The position numbers and the translations under genes were made by a program. The notes under the pieces are model-generated. The model saw only the letters and a list, made by a program, of their open reading frames with translations, had not been told where the DNA came from and did not search any database. From Balanoglossus misakiensis (Eukaryota > Hemichordata), in contig CM082577.2 in the NCBI GenBank assembly GCA_040954595.2, positions 7,440,001-7,504,000 on the forward strand: a stretch of 64,000 nt of DNA, in the 5' to 3' direction. Shown one piece after another: positions 24,101 through 37,458 of the stretch (position 1 is its first letter; every line of letters starts with the position of its first letter).

Positions 24101-24900
24101 CTTGACATCGAAATTCCAAGATCATCGCGCGCAACGGAGTGCGTAGCCGAAAACGAAGGGTTCCACAGGGGGATTACGCAAACCGTCTAGCAGAAACGGA
24201 GTATTCACTATTCAAAAAATAGAAAGGATCCTCTCTTAATGCGGCGTTTTTTGTGCACATAGAGAAAAAAAACTTTTGGATTTATTCATAGAATCGAAAT
24301 CCCAACTGTCGCGGAGAACGCGACTCGCCATCAATCACCGCGAGCACTTTCTCGATCAAACAAGCAAGCGGCGTGGAAATTACACGGTGTTGACGGAAAA
24401 TTCCCCGCGGATCTCATTGACTCGGGATTGTTATTTCCCCGATATGAAGAGCAGCCAACGAGACACATTTCATTAGGGAGCATGGAAACAGTTATAAGTT
24501 CACCCACTCCCGCACAAAGATCAAACGGACATCCTGTTTGCAGAGCACCGAGTAAATTGGTAGCACCTCTGCCGGAGTCCTTTCTGACGCCTTGTGGAGT
24601 AATAAATCAAATGGCACTCCGTTAAACAAGGAGAGTTATATATATACATAAAGGGGGAAAGAAACCCGCGGCCTTTGCTTTAAATGGCGGAGGCCAGCGG
24701 TGATAGAAACTTCACAGCTGCGGTGCGGTGAACGGTTGCACTTGTGATCAAAGGCCTATACCCTTCTGTAACAAAGTGCAGGAATGCAAAACAGAGTGCA
24801 GTTCACTTGGAATGGTATTACAAGCCGACAATACGGAACACAGGCGAGCATGAGTATTCGCCACTGCGTCTGCGCATATCCCAACCCAACGTGGTTCCGG
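18131..24900. other. non-coding stretch, no confident gene
   Basis: No exon chain is seen on either strand. ORFs of 60-110 codons are scattered and unrecognised (for example 18745-19071 plus). The stretch holds a small hairpin at 21702-21720 (stem GAGTGAAT/ATTCACTC, loop CCA), the palindrome ACTGCATGCAGT at 20938-20949, and a double TACATGTA at about 22869-22882. Confidence 0.65.
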
Positions 24901-24904
24901 GCGA

Positions 24905-25020
24905 TTTTAAGGTGGTACGCGCCTCGCGGACAGATTTTCAGAAAGCAGTACAGTCCATCAAACCTTTCAGTTCTGTGTGATATTAAAGAGTGTGAGGCGG
25001 TCTTTTTTGAAAATATAGAG
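24905..25020 (+). repeat. diverged dispersed repeat, copy A
   Basis: It aligns with 28019-28135 over about 115 bp. Shared blocks include GCGCCTCG-GGACAGA-TTTCAG, CAGTCC/TAGTCC, AAACCTTTCA and TTTTGAAAA. Identity is roughly 70 percent by eye with small gaps. The class is unknown (possibly a short interspersed or non-autonomous DNA element). Confidence 0.6.
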
Positions 25021-26032
25021 ACTGAAGAAAACTGGTCGTTTACCGTCTTTTTTAATACATGCACCGTGTTTACCTCCTAGATACAAATCTGACTCTTTCC
25101 TAGTAAAAAAATAACGCAGATGCGATAAAAGTTCATGGTTATGAAAACGCAAAAGAATTTGGAAGGTTACGATCAATGAGTTCGCGCATGCCCAGGAAAC
25201 ACAAAATGGGAAATGGGAGACCAAATCAGACAATCGGGGCGGCCAATCCACATAACGTTATCGGTATTATACTAGTATTAACACAAAACGGTAGCGATAT
25301 CTTTGGGTCAAAATTAAGTCTGCACTGCCGAGAATAGTACAACGCTGCGAGATAACATCAGCAGAGATGAGAATCCCTACCATCTTTTTTGTCATAGAAT
25401 ATGAATCTGAACATTAAATCTTATCGCGAAAACAAACACGACAGTCGCGGCACAAAACACGCGTTTATAAAAAAAAGCAATAAGGTATCACGCATGATGT
25501 TGCGGTGACGTACAATGTACTGCCAGACGACAATCGCATGCGGCTATTGGTTTGATAACATTTTTTTCACCAGCATTGACAAGATTGATCAACCGAAGGT
25601 CCCGGTATACACTTAATTACACACAACCAACCAGGACTCATCATTATCACACAGTACACCCTCAATACTTTTCCTGAATACTCACAGAAGAAAAGTTTTA
25701 TCAAAGCAAACGAAATGTACCGAATCTTTCAGTCTGTCATTATACCCCCAGGCCTTTACAGCTAATATTTCAAAGAATCGACTTTTAGGGCGAGTGGAGT
25801 GAGGGGATTACACGATGTAAATTTGCAATTCACAATCCTCCATCAAGAGATTTTCTTGTTGATCCACTGGTGCATAGAATTGATTGCCTGCTCAATATGA
25901 AAAAGGCGGTACAGCGAAGTCTGTGGTTTATGATCGATTGATTGCATCACTCCGATTCTCAAGACTGTCATATGTAATGCATCGCGCAGGCAAATGAGTC
26001 AATTCTCAGAAGAGGGGAGTCGGATATTTTTG

Positions 26033-26049
26033 CCCCCCCCCCCTCCCCC
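26033..26049. repeat. poly-C tract (C11-T-C5)
   Basis: Eleven C, T, five C. It resembles the tract at 2373-2389. Confidence 0.95.
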
Positions 26050-26830
26050 GTCTGCAGTGTGTCGCATTCCAATGCATACGCGCGGCCTCGGTTTATGTCG
26101 ATCAGGGAGAGATCGTGCATGTTCACAACATTAAACTAATAACTGTTAGCGGCAAAGCGGCAGTTGTCGCGAAAAACTCAGCCGTCTCCGCAGGCCATCG
26201 GAGATATCGCTTGCACGCGGATCCCGAACTCCACGAGACCCTACGAGATCTCGCGCGGCTAAGCAGTTTGTATGGGAGGACATTTTCACGTGACACAGAC
26301 CCATCGTGTTTAACAGTGCACAAGTTGCAATATTATAGTTTTATACAAAGCTTAACGTGTTTAAAGTTGACCAGCAATCCATTCCTACGGTAATTAATAT
26401 ATCGTAATGAGTAGACAATCGACTTTGATATAGCAAGTTTATGTACTTTCATGATTACCTGTGTGACTCAAGAATCATTGGTCTCAGTGGAGTAACCATC
26501 TTATCTCGGGGCACCGGGTTAGTTAGAATTTTATGGTGATTATCTCCCTATAGTGAAGTGTTTCGATATATCGAATCATTAAAACGAGCCTCGCGACGCT
26601 AATCGCAGTGTGACTGTCTCTATCAGACCATTTAGTAAGGACCTTGACTCCTGCATTTCAATTTAAAAAGAAATAAATCGATCCACCATCAAAACTCTAC
26701 ACCACTCTTATGTTACAAAGCAGGCAATTTGTAGTGCCAGAACAGACAGAAATACATATTGAAAATCTTTTCAGAGATCGTATCTTTAAACTCAAAAAAG
26801 TACTATGCTCTAATTAGTCGACGACTTTCT

Positions 26831-26841
26831 CCCCCCCCCCC
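26831..26841. repeat. poly-C run (11)
   Basis: Eleven C followed by TCCCTCTCT. Confidence 0.95.
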
Positions 26842-27180
26842 TCCCTCTCTGTCTGTACATTCACTGTCCGTCGTATGATTGGACAGTGCATATTTCCTTG
26901 CAACGTGGTGAATGATGATTTGCCTCAGCTGGCGACCGATCAGGTAATAGCCACTGATGCGGCGTTCTTTGAAATGGAAAGAATGACCACCCAATGGGCG
27001 ATGAAATGAACGAGACGAAAGTGACATCTAGCCTCTGGAGGACAAGGAGGTTATAATTTCCTGTCACACATGCGTCTTCCAGTGATCAGTCTCTTGTGAG
27101 CATGCACGCATGCGCCTCACGCCTTTTCAACAGTCATCTACCAAGAGCAGGCGTTATGAATATGTCCCTAACTTCTACCG

Positions 27181-27214
27181 CCACCACCACCACCACCACC
27201 ACCACCACCACCAC
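27181..27214. repeat. (CAC)n trinucleotide repeat
   Basis: About 11 CCA/CAC units followed by poly-A. One frame reads as poly-His, which is not evidence of coding. Confidence 0.97.
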
Positions 27215-27387
27215 AAAAAAACACGATTATTTCATACGCGGCTAAAAAGAGCCCATTTGGCAACGACAAAACGTCACGATTTAATATTACCGTGAACAAT
27301 CATGTACTGACAGGTTGCAACATAAAACGTGTCCTTCCTCCTTTCTCTCAACACCTCTGAGACAGAATACGAGACGAAGAGCCAAAA

Positions 27388-27545
27388 TTAGAAATCAGAA
27401 AATACTTGAAAAGTGAAACCGGCGCCTGCTAGGACAAGAAGAGTGTTTAATTCAACGACCTTTGTATTCATTTGAAAATCTCCTGGGTCCCTATTGATCT
27501 GACATTTGATTCTTTCACCATCTTCTCTGACTGTTACTATAACAA
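27388..27545 (-). other. possible terminal exon, unrecognised
   Basis: Open frame ending at TAA, with codon use that looks coding: VREDGERIKCQINRDPGDF followed by a hydrophobic tail NTLLVLAGAGFTFQVFSDF. A tentative acceptor lies at gttatag or taacag upstream, without a strong pyrimidine tract. No domain is recognised and no AATAAA was seen downstream. It is weak. Confidence 0.15.
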
Positions 27546-28018
27546 CAATATGGCACAATGGATCGCAGTACACATGAATTAAAATGCATCTGGAAAGTCT
27601 ACATCCGTACCTATTTCGCTGTTTTGTACAAGACTTGTACACTGTGCATGTGTATATAGACAGAAATCATGACGGCCATTCTTCGCCTGTTTAAACGGTC
27701 ACCGAACTGCGATTACCCGCAGACGGCAATGGGCGAACAAAGGCCCGATGCCGGTAATTTCGTTTTTCTTTTTCTGTCCGTAAAATGGGCGGTAATGGTT
27801 CGCTTCGAGTCATTTTACTCGCGGGGAGATTAATGCTTTAATGCACAAACTGTGTAAATTACCCCACAAAATATGTCCGTACAAAAGTGTAGTAGACCCG
27901 GTAATGCCTGTTACAGACGGTGGCAGGAAACCGCCGTCACCCCTCCATGATATGGCGACACGAGGTATGACTTTGTGATGTCACATTTCGGCGTCCAAGA
28001 TTGAGTTCTTGGATTTTC

Positions 28019-28135
28019 TCTTAAAGTAGAGCGCGCCTCGAGGACAGACTTTCAGCAAAAAAAATATAGTCCGTCCCCCAAACCTTTCAACCATTTGACA
28101 AAATAAAGTGTGCGAGTATTCTTTTGAAAACAAGA
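28019..28135 (+). repeat. diverged dispersed repeat, copy B
   Basis: Partner of the copy at 24905-25020, in the same orientation and about 3.1 kb away. It contains GCGCGCCTCGAGGACAGACT and the AAACCTTTCA block. No terminal inverted repeats or target duplication were seen by eye. Confidence 0.6.
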
Positions 28136-31100
28136 TGTTCACTCTCTTGTTTTCGTGAAAATCGCTACTTTAAATTGCGCAAAGATTTTGTTATTTGGTT
28201 GTGTGCTTCGAACTTCTAGCCCGGTCATTTTGTTGGGATTGCCACGACGTCGCGCGGTATATCAAGTGAATCGTGACTGCCGGCGTATAAGTGCGATTAT
28301 ATTATTCCCCGCGCGTGCCAGTTATAACGCATTCCTACACACGAACCATAATATTAAAGTAATATTGCATCCGATCCTTTTCGTCAAATGACTTCTCATT
28401 TTGATTGCCTTGGAAACGGGTGTGCCACCGAGTTGAACTTATTACATTCTCTACGTGTCGGCAACTTTCATGATTCTTGTTATTTCTGATCGGGAAAAGC
28501 TTCTCGAAACCGGAGGAGAAACTTATTGGAATAAAAAAGAACAAAGGCAATGAAATTTTCCAAATACAGAGAATATTTTTAAAATAGTGTCAAGAAAAAC
28601 ATGTGGCGCTTGTCGATCAACATGTGATGAATCTATATTGAATCAGCGTCATCATGCATGCAAAGGGAAACAATCACATTTAATTTACATATACCCATAT
28701 AAGGCTGAACGGGTGTGTTTGAGTCTTCGGATGACCGTTTGGTGGCGCACTTATTTTTTTTCACGTGGCCGTCCCGCGAAAATCTGTGGTTGGCTGGATC
28801 TCAACTTTCCACGGTAACAGATGCTAAATTTACGTTGGTGGCCGTGAACTTTTGACGCCACAATCGAGTGGACTTACATTTATGATACATGTACCTTCGG
28901 TGCATATAGGTTTTATATTTCACGGAACTCGAACTTTGCGCTGCGCTTTTGAGAAACCCGAGCTTACGCTGATAAAAGTTGAATCTGTCGCGGCGTATCA
29001 ATGAAATTGTTCGCCTGTCGGCATTTTGTGTCAGTGCTTCGGTCACTTCATAGCGTTGAAACGACAAAATTTCAAAACGGGGCAACCAGTCGAAATCGGT
29101 ATTTACTATTTTATCTGTCCCCACGCGTTCTCAACCATTTGTGATTACAACCACACTGCGCGGCGGCGATATATTTTCATTAATCAAACGCCCTTAACCC
29201 TTCCCCCACCTTTAAAAAAATACGCCTTGTTAATATTTTACAGCCATATTGAACGAAGGGATAATTCCTTCTGAATTTCAGATACAACTATATATATTGG
29301 GTAATTTCATACACATTGGCCCTCCAGTAAAATGCATAAAATATCCCAGGAGCTTTTCTACTTATTTTCGACTTCGAAAGAGCAGTTTTTGAGAAAAACA
29401 ATCATTCGCAATGGTAAAGACTTTCTTCTTTCTCAATGCAGAAGCGCAGAAACAAGATACGGTTCCGGTCGCAATCAAATACTTCACACCATGAACGACG
29501 CGCAGCTGCCACTCGAAGACGGAAGCTTCGCGCGCCCGTGGCAGAGAACGACAAGTGATATTTCGTTTTACTGGAAGTCATCACTGCAGTAGGGATAATA
29601 AATCAGCCACACTCAGGCGCACAAACGTCGATGAAATATTCAAATTAATTGACTAGGCAATTACCGGGCAGTGTGTAACATTTGATAAAATTCGTGTAGT
29701 CTGCGGGGACATCTTTGTAATTCGTACGCCAATTACCCCGGTCAAGCTTGTGATTGGAATTACGACTAGTAGCATGATCTCGGACGTAAATATCGCCATC
29801 ATGTCACAGAACTTGCTGAATGTCGTTCAATCGTTGAGCGCTTGTCTCGTGAGCGCTTGTAAAGTCTTGAGCGATATCGTGTTTAACGTACCAGTATGTC
29901 TGAGAGGTGGGCGTCCGTGCGACCTGTCAGGTGTCTTTGTGCGCATATTTGTTAACGCGTTCGAAGTTGGTCCGAGGTAAACGAAAGTCATTAAAGATAG
30001 GGCAGAGCAAAGCAAAACTTGCAGCTTATAAGAACGAGACCAATTTTACGAGGGAAATGTAATTTTCCAAGATAATTTGATGGCGTTCATTTGAGAAACG
30101 TCAATAATTAGAATGTAAATTTAACGAGCATCTGAACTGAGCGCTGTGTGAAGCGCGTGTCGTGAGTTAAACGCATAGGTTCAAAGGTCAAGTACCGTCT
30201 CTCTGTCTGCCTGCCTCTCTCACTAACTCACTCCTTTACGGCGAATGTGACAAACCATAAATTATCGGCTGATTCGCCAGTTTATCCGTCTGCTACCTCA
30301 TTCCCGTGTTTGCCTAAATTTTACGAGCATTTAAAGTGTTTATCTTGAAACGCAAAACCTCCTTTACCGAGGGCAAACAAATCATATAGTGTATTCAAGT
30401 GGCAATATTATTCTCAATAGTGCTCAAGAACGAAAACCTGGCGAAGCTACTGCGCGCAGCTTCGACTTGTAAAGTAGAGCGGCTAGCCACAAATACTCAA
30501 TGGTTGAAATCCGGAATTTCGAGAAAATAAAACATGACACAAAGTACGCAAAGACTGCCTCAGAAGTACGCGCATCGCTGTCACGCACTCAAAACGTGAT
30601 TTTCCACCATGGTGTGATTCGGCCACGCTTCGTCACGTCATGTTTGTTTTTCTTCTCGCCCTTGCACATCAATAAACGTTCAATATCAGGGAGTAAGTTG
30701 TCTCTGAAACCACAGATATAAAAAATGATCTTTGAAGAAACGATCGCTAACGAACGGACGAACAGACAGTCCAAAACCATAAATGTAGAGCGATTGTAAA
30801 TCAATTGAACAACAACAATTGATAATCTCTAAGGTTTATAGAAGATCGGTTGACTGCAGAGATCATCGGGTGACCAATCACGTACATTGTATGTAATGCA
30901 TCCAATCCCTGTTGTGTTGAAGAATAGGCTTTGCAATAAACCCTATCAAACCACTCTTAGCATGTGTTCACTAACAGGCACATGGCCAAAGCTCCATTGT
31001 ACCAGATCTCGGGTTGCCGGTTTCGAAAGGGACGGGGGACATTACGATACCAAACACTCTTCTCGCTTCACTTACGATTGTTTTTTTTGGCAAAATGTGA

Positions 31101-33492
31101 ATTGTACGCGGACTCAATTTATGTGCGACATATTTCAAGGGACGGACGACCAGCGCATTTTTGTCGACATAATTGGTTTGCGGGTTCTAGTATCATCTAC
31201 TTACTGTCTATGGTGTCATTTGCACGACGACCGACTTATATCACGAACCCCAAGAATTTAAATTATGGGGAAAACAGTCTTGAAAAGAGAACACAAAGCA
31301 AATCCCGTGAGAGGACTCGCTTTTGAAAACTAAAAAAAAAGAGAGAAAAATGTAGCATTGTCTAAAATTAGCAGGACAGACAACACCGACCAGTGAATTA
31401 TGGGCTGGAGGTGTTGAGTGTTTCCAATAACATGATTTCTCATGTTTTGCGCGCCCCATTTGCTATTCTTCCACGGCTCCACCGCGATCATTGTTCATTC
31501 TTGCCATGTCTTTACTCCCCGGGGAAGGGTCAGCGTTGGCCGGCAGCACCCACGTCATAGTCTGTCAGTCACCACCGAGGCACTGCCAAATAAATTTGGG
31601 CGAATGGAACTTTTTTTGTGAAATGAAGAGAATGTCTCACAGATGTTCGGATACCCTGAAGGGACGGGAATGTCTACGCGCATTCGGCGAGCAAATGTTA
31701 ACGCTGTATAGACAGGGGCATTCTTTTCCCCATGGGAGCGCTCGCACGCGGACAAAGAAAATCTGAATTGAAAAACAAGGACTGAATTCAGACGTGCTGC
31801 GACTTGACTGCAGGCCCCATCGAAATTAGTTTTAAAAATCTGGCAAACGTCTCAATATTCATTGAAAAAGTCAGTGCGTATACATGTACACTAAGCAAGG
31901 CAGAACGTTCACTTGGTTAAAATCAAGGATGCGGTTTTTCGATTTGGGCAGTGAAGTCAATAACCTTTGTTGGCAGACACAATAGGAATACACCTGCCAT
32001 TGTGCTGGACGGGCAATGAAAGTGCCCCGGCGCGTTGAACTTGTCGTCCAAGTGACGCCCGGGGGACGTTGGCGTATTGAAAAAGGACCGGTGTGAAAAT
32101 CCGTCAGTGTTCTTGATAGTAGTCTGAAACTTCAATTCAATGCAATTCGATGACTTCGCATGTGAAATAGCGCGTCTGGTTCATGCTATTTGCATGATCA
32201 CGTCGCCCAATCTTGCCCCTGGCTTACAGATCTACGCGGAACATGAAACCACTCTGAGAGCGGGCCAATTTCTTTCGGCTGTACTGTAATGGTTCGTCCT
32301 TACTGCCGGGTAAAAGCAATAATTTACAATCTTTGTTGTCAAGTCGCCAAAACGACTGAAGCGTTCATGTTTTCAGAGGTGGAGCGAAATTTTCGCAAGG
32401 TCAAAAGCTTCAGACGGCAATCGCAATGTAGCTAGTAGATTTAAAGATTCTGTCATCTATACAAATTTAACAACAGTTACTATCGTTAGTGGAGATCCAG
32501 CCAATCGCAAATTTTCACTTCAGTGGCCACGCGAAAAAAACTTAGACTCTACCCTTTAACCTTATATGGCCAATATGTAAATTAGATGTGAAACGCAGGT
32601 GTGGGCGAGTTTTTGAATCGACATGTTGGAATTTAGTTCCGCGCACACAGCTCATTCATTGGTAACAGCAACAGCTCGCGGGGAACGGATGGGTTCCTAA
32701 GAATCGAGCAGATGCTCTAAAATGACGTAAGTTTACGTCAAACAATTAACCTAAACCTATTCCCCGGTCATAGAGACTCATTGGCAACAAATGCAGTGGC
32801 TGTAGTCTGGGCTCATCAACCATGAAATGCCCGCCGGCAATCGCCTCGGTAGATCGGAATGCTTATACATGTATTGTATTTGTTGCACTCATACTCAAAG
32901 CGCACGGACGCTTGAAGAGGTTTCGCGGGACAAAGTAAACACTTGTATTGTGAATTGACAAAATGCACAGGTCTCTCTGATATCTCTCCTAAGTAGCATA
33001 ATCTACAATTGAAAGCAACCTCAGAGAGGAGCCTCTTCGGCTTTTTAAGCACTGCTGAATGATGTAACACGGCGAACGCCAACTGTAGATTTGAAACCGC
33101 GAGTCACTCCGCGACGTGGAGGAAAGTGCGGAATTCAATTACCCTCATAAATCCGCGGTCAATTGACGGGATGAAGCCGGCTCGTTGAGACTTGCACCGT
33201 GGCTGCATTATTGGTTAACGTTTTATTTGCCCAGGGAGCACAAGTGCGGCATCGTAAAAATGTCTTGTCTGGCGATTAACTTCTTGAAAGAATACCTGTT
33301 TGATTTGAATGAAGTACGAACATAAACATCCTAACGACTGCGCCGCGATTGAATTAGTATTAACAAGACACGCAAGCGCATGGGAAATTACACGAGCTCG
33401 TGCTGCCGTCCACCGATGATTGCTGATACGCCTCACGGAGAATTATTTGGTATTATTTCGTCGTTGTGATATCGTGGGATTTTGAACCGGTG

Positions 33493-34095
33493 ATGAGAAA
33501 CTCAGTGTGCGGGATTTCGTTATGGCGGTGGAGACGAGAAGTAAAAGAAAATGGCATGATATGGTTATTACCAATAAAGGTAGCAGTACAAAAACGCATG
33601 CTAAAATCATCGCGGAAGAAAGTTAATGCAAAGTTATTCTGGAAAATGTTTTCAACAAAGTATGAACGTGGTACTATTAAAAGAAAGAGTCACTCATGGG
33701 TAAAAAAGAACTTTCGAAGCAAACGCCGCGTGGCCCAATTTGAGAGAAAGAAACGCAATACATTTTCTGACCATGAATGTATGTACCCATTTGGCATATA
33801 TTCACAGATGCCCGTGTTTGGTTCTGTATCAACAAAGGCCAGACAACCACAGGGGGAACAAAGGCCACGCATTATTAGTCCTGAGGGGGAAGTTTGGTAT
33901 TTTGTCAAGTATAAGCAGTGTTCCCTTACTCCTCATTTTACAGTGGAATTCGGAGTCCAAAGAAACGTCACAGTTACAACACCTGTCGCGATAATCTCAG
34001 AACTCGGGCCAGCTGACAGGCAGCCATCGCTAGAATTCGTGTCAGGTTCAAATAAACAACGCCAGGTTTATATCTCAGAAATAATTCGTATTTAA
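33493..34095 (+). other. unrecognised 200-codon open reading frame
   Basis: The longest ATG-started open frame in the flank. The first half is very Lys/Arg-rich (KRKSHSWVKKNFRSKRRVAQ). The second half is ordinary in composition and ends YISEIIRI. No domain, signal peptide or transmembrane segment is recognised. By rough estimate about one frame of this length is possible by chance in 64 kb, so it may not be a gene. Confidence 0.15.
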
Positions 34096-36434
34096 CGGAT
34101 CGGATGGCAAGAACTAATCAACAACTTTCAAACCTTCGCGATGTAAGTCAGTAATTTTTTCAAATCACCGAACGTCCACGCTTGTGCATATGCAATTTAC
34201 GCCACGATTTAACAACTTCTTCGAATTCCATGTTACATGCACATGTATTTGGGCAATCAAATACGTTTGACCCCAAGGTAGGTCACAGGTGTTAAGTATA
34301 CCGCTACACGACCAGACAAGGTTGCCAACGTTCCATCTACATACCAACTATTCTTTGGAAAAAGGAAGAGATTACTAATCGGACTTCTGTGGGCCCCATG
34401 GAACGCGCTCGTTCCATCATTGTCGAGTCAGAGACCCCGGGTGCCAATTCGATGTCTCCGTCTTGCAGGTGGTTTGTACAGTTTGACGGATTACGCGTTG
34501 GGAGTATCACTGAACAAGTGATTCTGTTTCCCTCTCGAGAACTGCTGGTGGCCCTAATGTGTCTTCAACTGTGTACACCCACGCCGACCTTCGGCGCAGC
34601 ATAGGTATGACTCCACAGTCACTCCGGCGGACTCAATCAAGACCTAGCACAATCACCAAGCCCTCTCTCCGTCACCGGAATGAAGTCACGACTGATGTTG
34701 TGCGAAAACCTCGTTTGAAACCGACTTCACATGTAGTATCAGGGACTACATCACTATGAATGTAGTGATCTGATGTCAACGTCCACCATGATTTATTCAA
34801 CCAATTCAGCCTTACGCACAGTTTCTGTCAAATAAACGACGCCTCTTAATTCATAACACGCAGTAAAGACAAACACAACACTGCATGATAAAAATGTTCC
34901 GCTATTAATAACACATTTGACAACCCTTCTAATTTATTGAGACTAGAGCGGGAATCCGGCCAAAGGTCGTTTAATAACGCGAGTGTCCCTACTTGATCTC
35001 ACTTCAATTAGAACTATATTTCTTCTTCACAAAATGAGTCAGTCTTATTATTGCTGTGCAGAGTATTTTGAATATTGCAACGTTGGATGCGCTGATTACG
35101 ATTACCATGGTTACGACGTTTGCTATATCCAAATTAGTCAAACTTAACACGTATAGTACAAGACAAAATGCTGTTGAATCTTGTCATTCATGACGCCATA
35201 CTATCAGTGTTGATAACACTTGACACTAAAGGTTTTTTCCCTATTCTTGGAATGCTGGCGAGCTTTCCACATAGGACGTGCTTTCAAGTCGTTTATATGC
35301 AAGTCTATTCTTATACATGTCAAGGTATCGCATATCCCTTGGGCCATATGCAGATTCGTCGACGACTGCGTTAAATAACGACGGCCGCATCTGGAAACCG
35401 ACAATTAGAAAGTGGTACTTATCAAGGTTATTTGCATGGGAGAGTTCATCTTCTAGTCAGATATACACGCGTACCTACAGCCTTTGCAGAACCGAGTCAT
35501 TTTTATACCTTGGTGCGAGAAACTTTATAAAAACAGCAATATTGTTGTCTTTTAAGTCAACAGTGTGCGAAAATAAGCACGCGTGTGCGATTATTTACTC
35601 GGGGATAACGCAACTAAAACCCGGCACATCTGATCAAACATCGCTCGCGTCGCAGGTTGGAACTTTGCCGAAAGGTGCGTACGCGATGAGAATGAATATA
35701 CGGTCTGGCCGCCGATATATAGTTTACACGGATTACTATAGCGAAATGTCACTGAGACAGCGTGAATAACAAGGCACATGTTTTCCTCCCATATCTCCTC
35801 TCTGGAGAACATAATTCCAGTATGCAATCTCGAGCAATTTTCAACTGAGTTTATTTAAAGATACATCCACATAGCAGTCAGACGGGAGGGAAGGGGTTTT
35901 CATTTTCGGTTTAAGCCGCAAATCACCGGGGATCGGCGATGCTTGTCAGCTGTGTCGGTGCGCTTCTGACACGGCTGGTAAATATTACGATGACATCAAT
36001 GTGAAATTAACGGTAGGTCACTGGAAGGACAGACAAATCTCCGTTAAATACGTACTGATGTTTTTTTTTCTTCCCTAAGCACCTCCTCGCTATCGTCCTT
36101 GCGGACAGATTTCGCGGCGCGTGCTGCATGGCGTGTCAGTTTGCGAGGTAGTTAGTGTACACAGTGTTAAAACGAATGATAATCGAGTACATGTGTTCAT
36201 TAATATTGATATGTGTGTCCAGCGATGGATCAGAGAGGGTTTATTCGCTGTACAAATAGTCAACGAGTGTTTCCAGGAACCAGTCTGCTTTTTTATATTT
36301 GCGCTTGAAATCATGATTGCCACTCGATCTGCGCGGAATAAAACTGGAGTGCTTTGTGCGATGGGGTCAGAGTTCAACTTGTTGAACGGTGTGGCGATGA
36401 TCGCCGCGAAGACAGCGATAATGTCAGATGCAAA

Positions 36435-36447
36435 GGGGGGGGGGGGG
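36435..36447. repeat. poly-G run (13)
   Basis: Thirteen G in a row. Confidence 0.95.
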
Positions 36448-37458
36448 TAGTCCGTCACAATTAAACGCTAACCCCCTCTCTGTTTTCGTCAATTAGGCCT
36501 CGGAAAGCATGCAATCAGCGAGGAACGAAGAGAGATAGACCGAGAGAGGTCGCAGAAGGGATCAATGCGGAGTGAACGTGATCAAATTTCACTGATGCGG
36601 TTTTACATCATTTCTTGTGTGTTTCGTCGCGGTTTGCGTCGGCGAGCTGAATACAGATGAGAGTCGATTTGACTCCTCGTCTCCTGATTTTTTTTCCATG
36701 CGCGTGCCTTGTTATGAACCAGCAATCTACGGCGAAGAACGTGACATACTCATGATTCAATTTTCCTCTTGCTCTCTCTCTTTTTTTTCTTCTGCGGCTG
36801 TTTCAAGTTCTTCAATAACAGTTAGGGACTCTTTTCAATCAAAATGCACATCTTGAAGCGGATTGTATCAAGCAAATCACGGCCGCTGTTACTTTAATTG
36901 TAATTGTATGGCGAATGGCGGCATTTAATCACGTGGACGCCGCACAAAATCCATTGCATCGTGAACCGAAGATTGACAGCAACGCAGGCGGAATCATTCC
37001 CCTTCAGAAAAAAATACCTTGACATATCCTTGCATTTTATAGTCCAATAAATCGAAATGCCATTTTCCCCAGATATTAAAATGGTAACGGGAAAGGATCA
37101 CGTCAAAATGTCATCCCTGATTTACACCGTGCGAGATGAAACTGCCGGAAGCCGCGAAAGAACGTTTAAGGGGAGTCGTAAACTTCAAGGGTATCTATAT
37201 GAAGAACATCTGCAAATGACACGGGTGTAATCCATTTGACATGCCGGGGCTCTTAAACGGATCAGCTACTTCGTTTCTTTGTAATGAAACTGTATTTTGA
37301 CAAAGACGCATGCAGATCATACCTTGTGCACGCGATACACAAACTCGCCGACAGTTTTCGATTTGAAATAGTGTATTATTGTATTATTATTTGACATTTC
37401 ATATATGTCATCATGGCTTGGGACTAAATTTCCGGTCCGCAAATCACAACGTCGGCGT

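Larger units (their letters stand above)
25021..28018. other. non-coding stretch between the two dispersed repeat copies
   Basis: It holds poly-C tracts at 26033-26049 and 26831-26841, a (CAC)n run at 27181-27214, and one weak exon candidate at 27388-27545. No other feature is supported. Confidence 0.6.
28136..37400. other. non-coding stretch, no confident gene
   Basis: No exon chain is seen. The stretch holds a short 15-bp echo of GAGCGCTTGT at 29836-29860, a 200-codon ORF at 33493-34095 (own entry), a nested small hairpin region at 34727-34771, an unrecognised 163-codon ORF at 35278-35769, and a poly-G run at 36435-36447. Confidence 0.6.

Noticed and set aside
27110-27295. ORF with poly-histidine
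   Set aside because: The histidines come from the CAC microsatellite; the rest has no family signature.
35278-35769. 163-codon plus ORF
   Set aside because: No ATG at the start, no recognised domain, and its composition is like the surrounding sequence.
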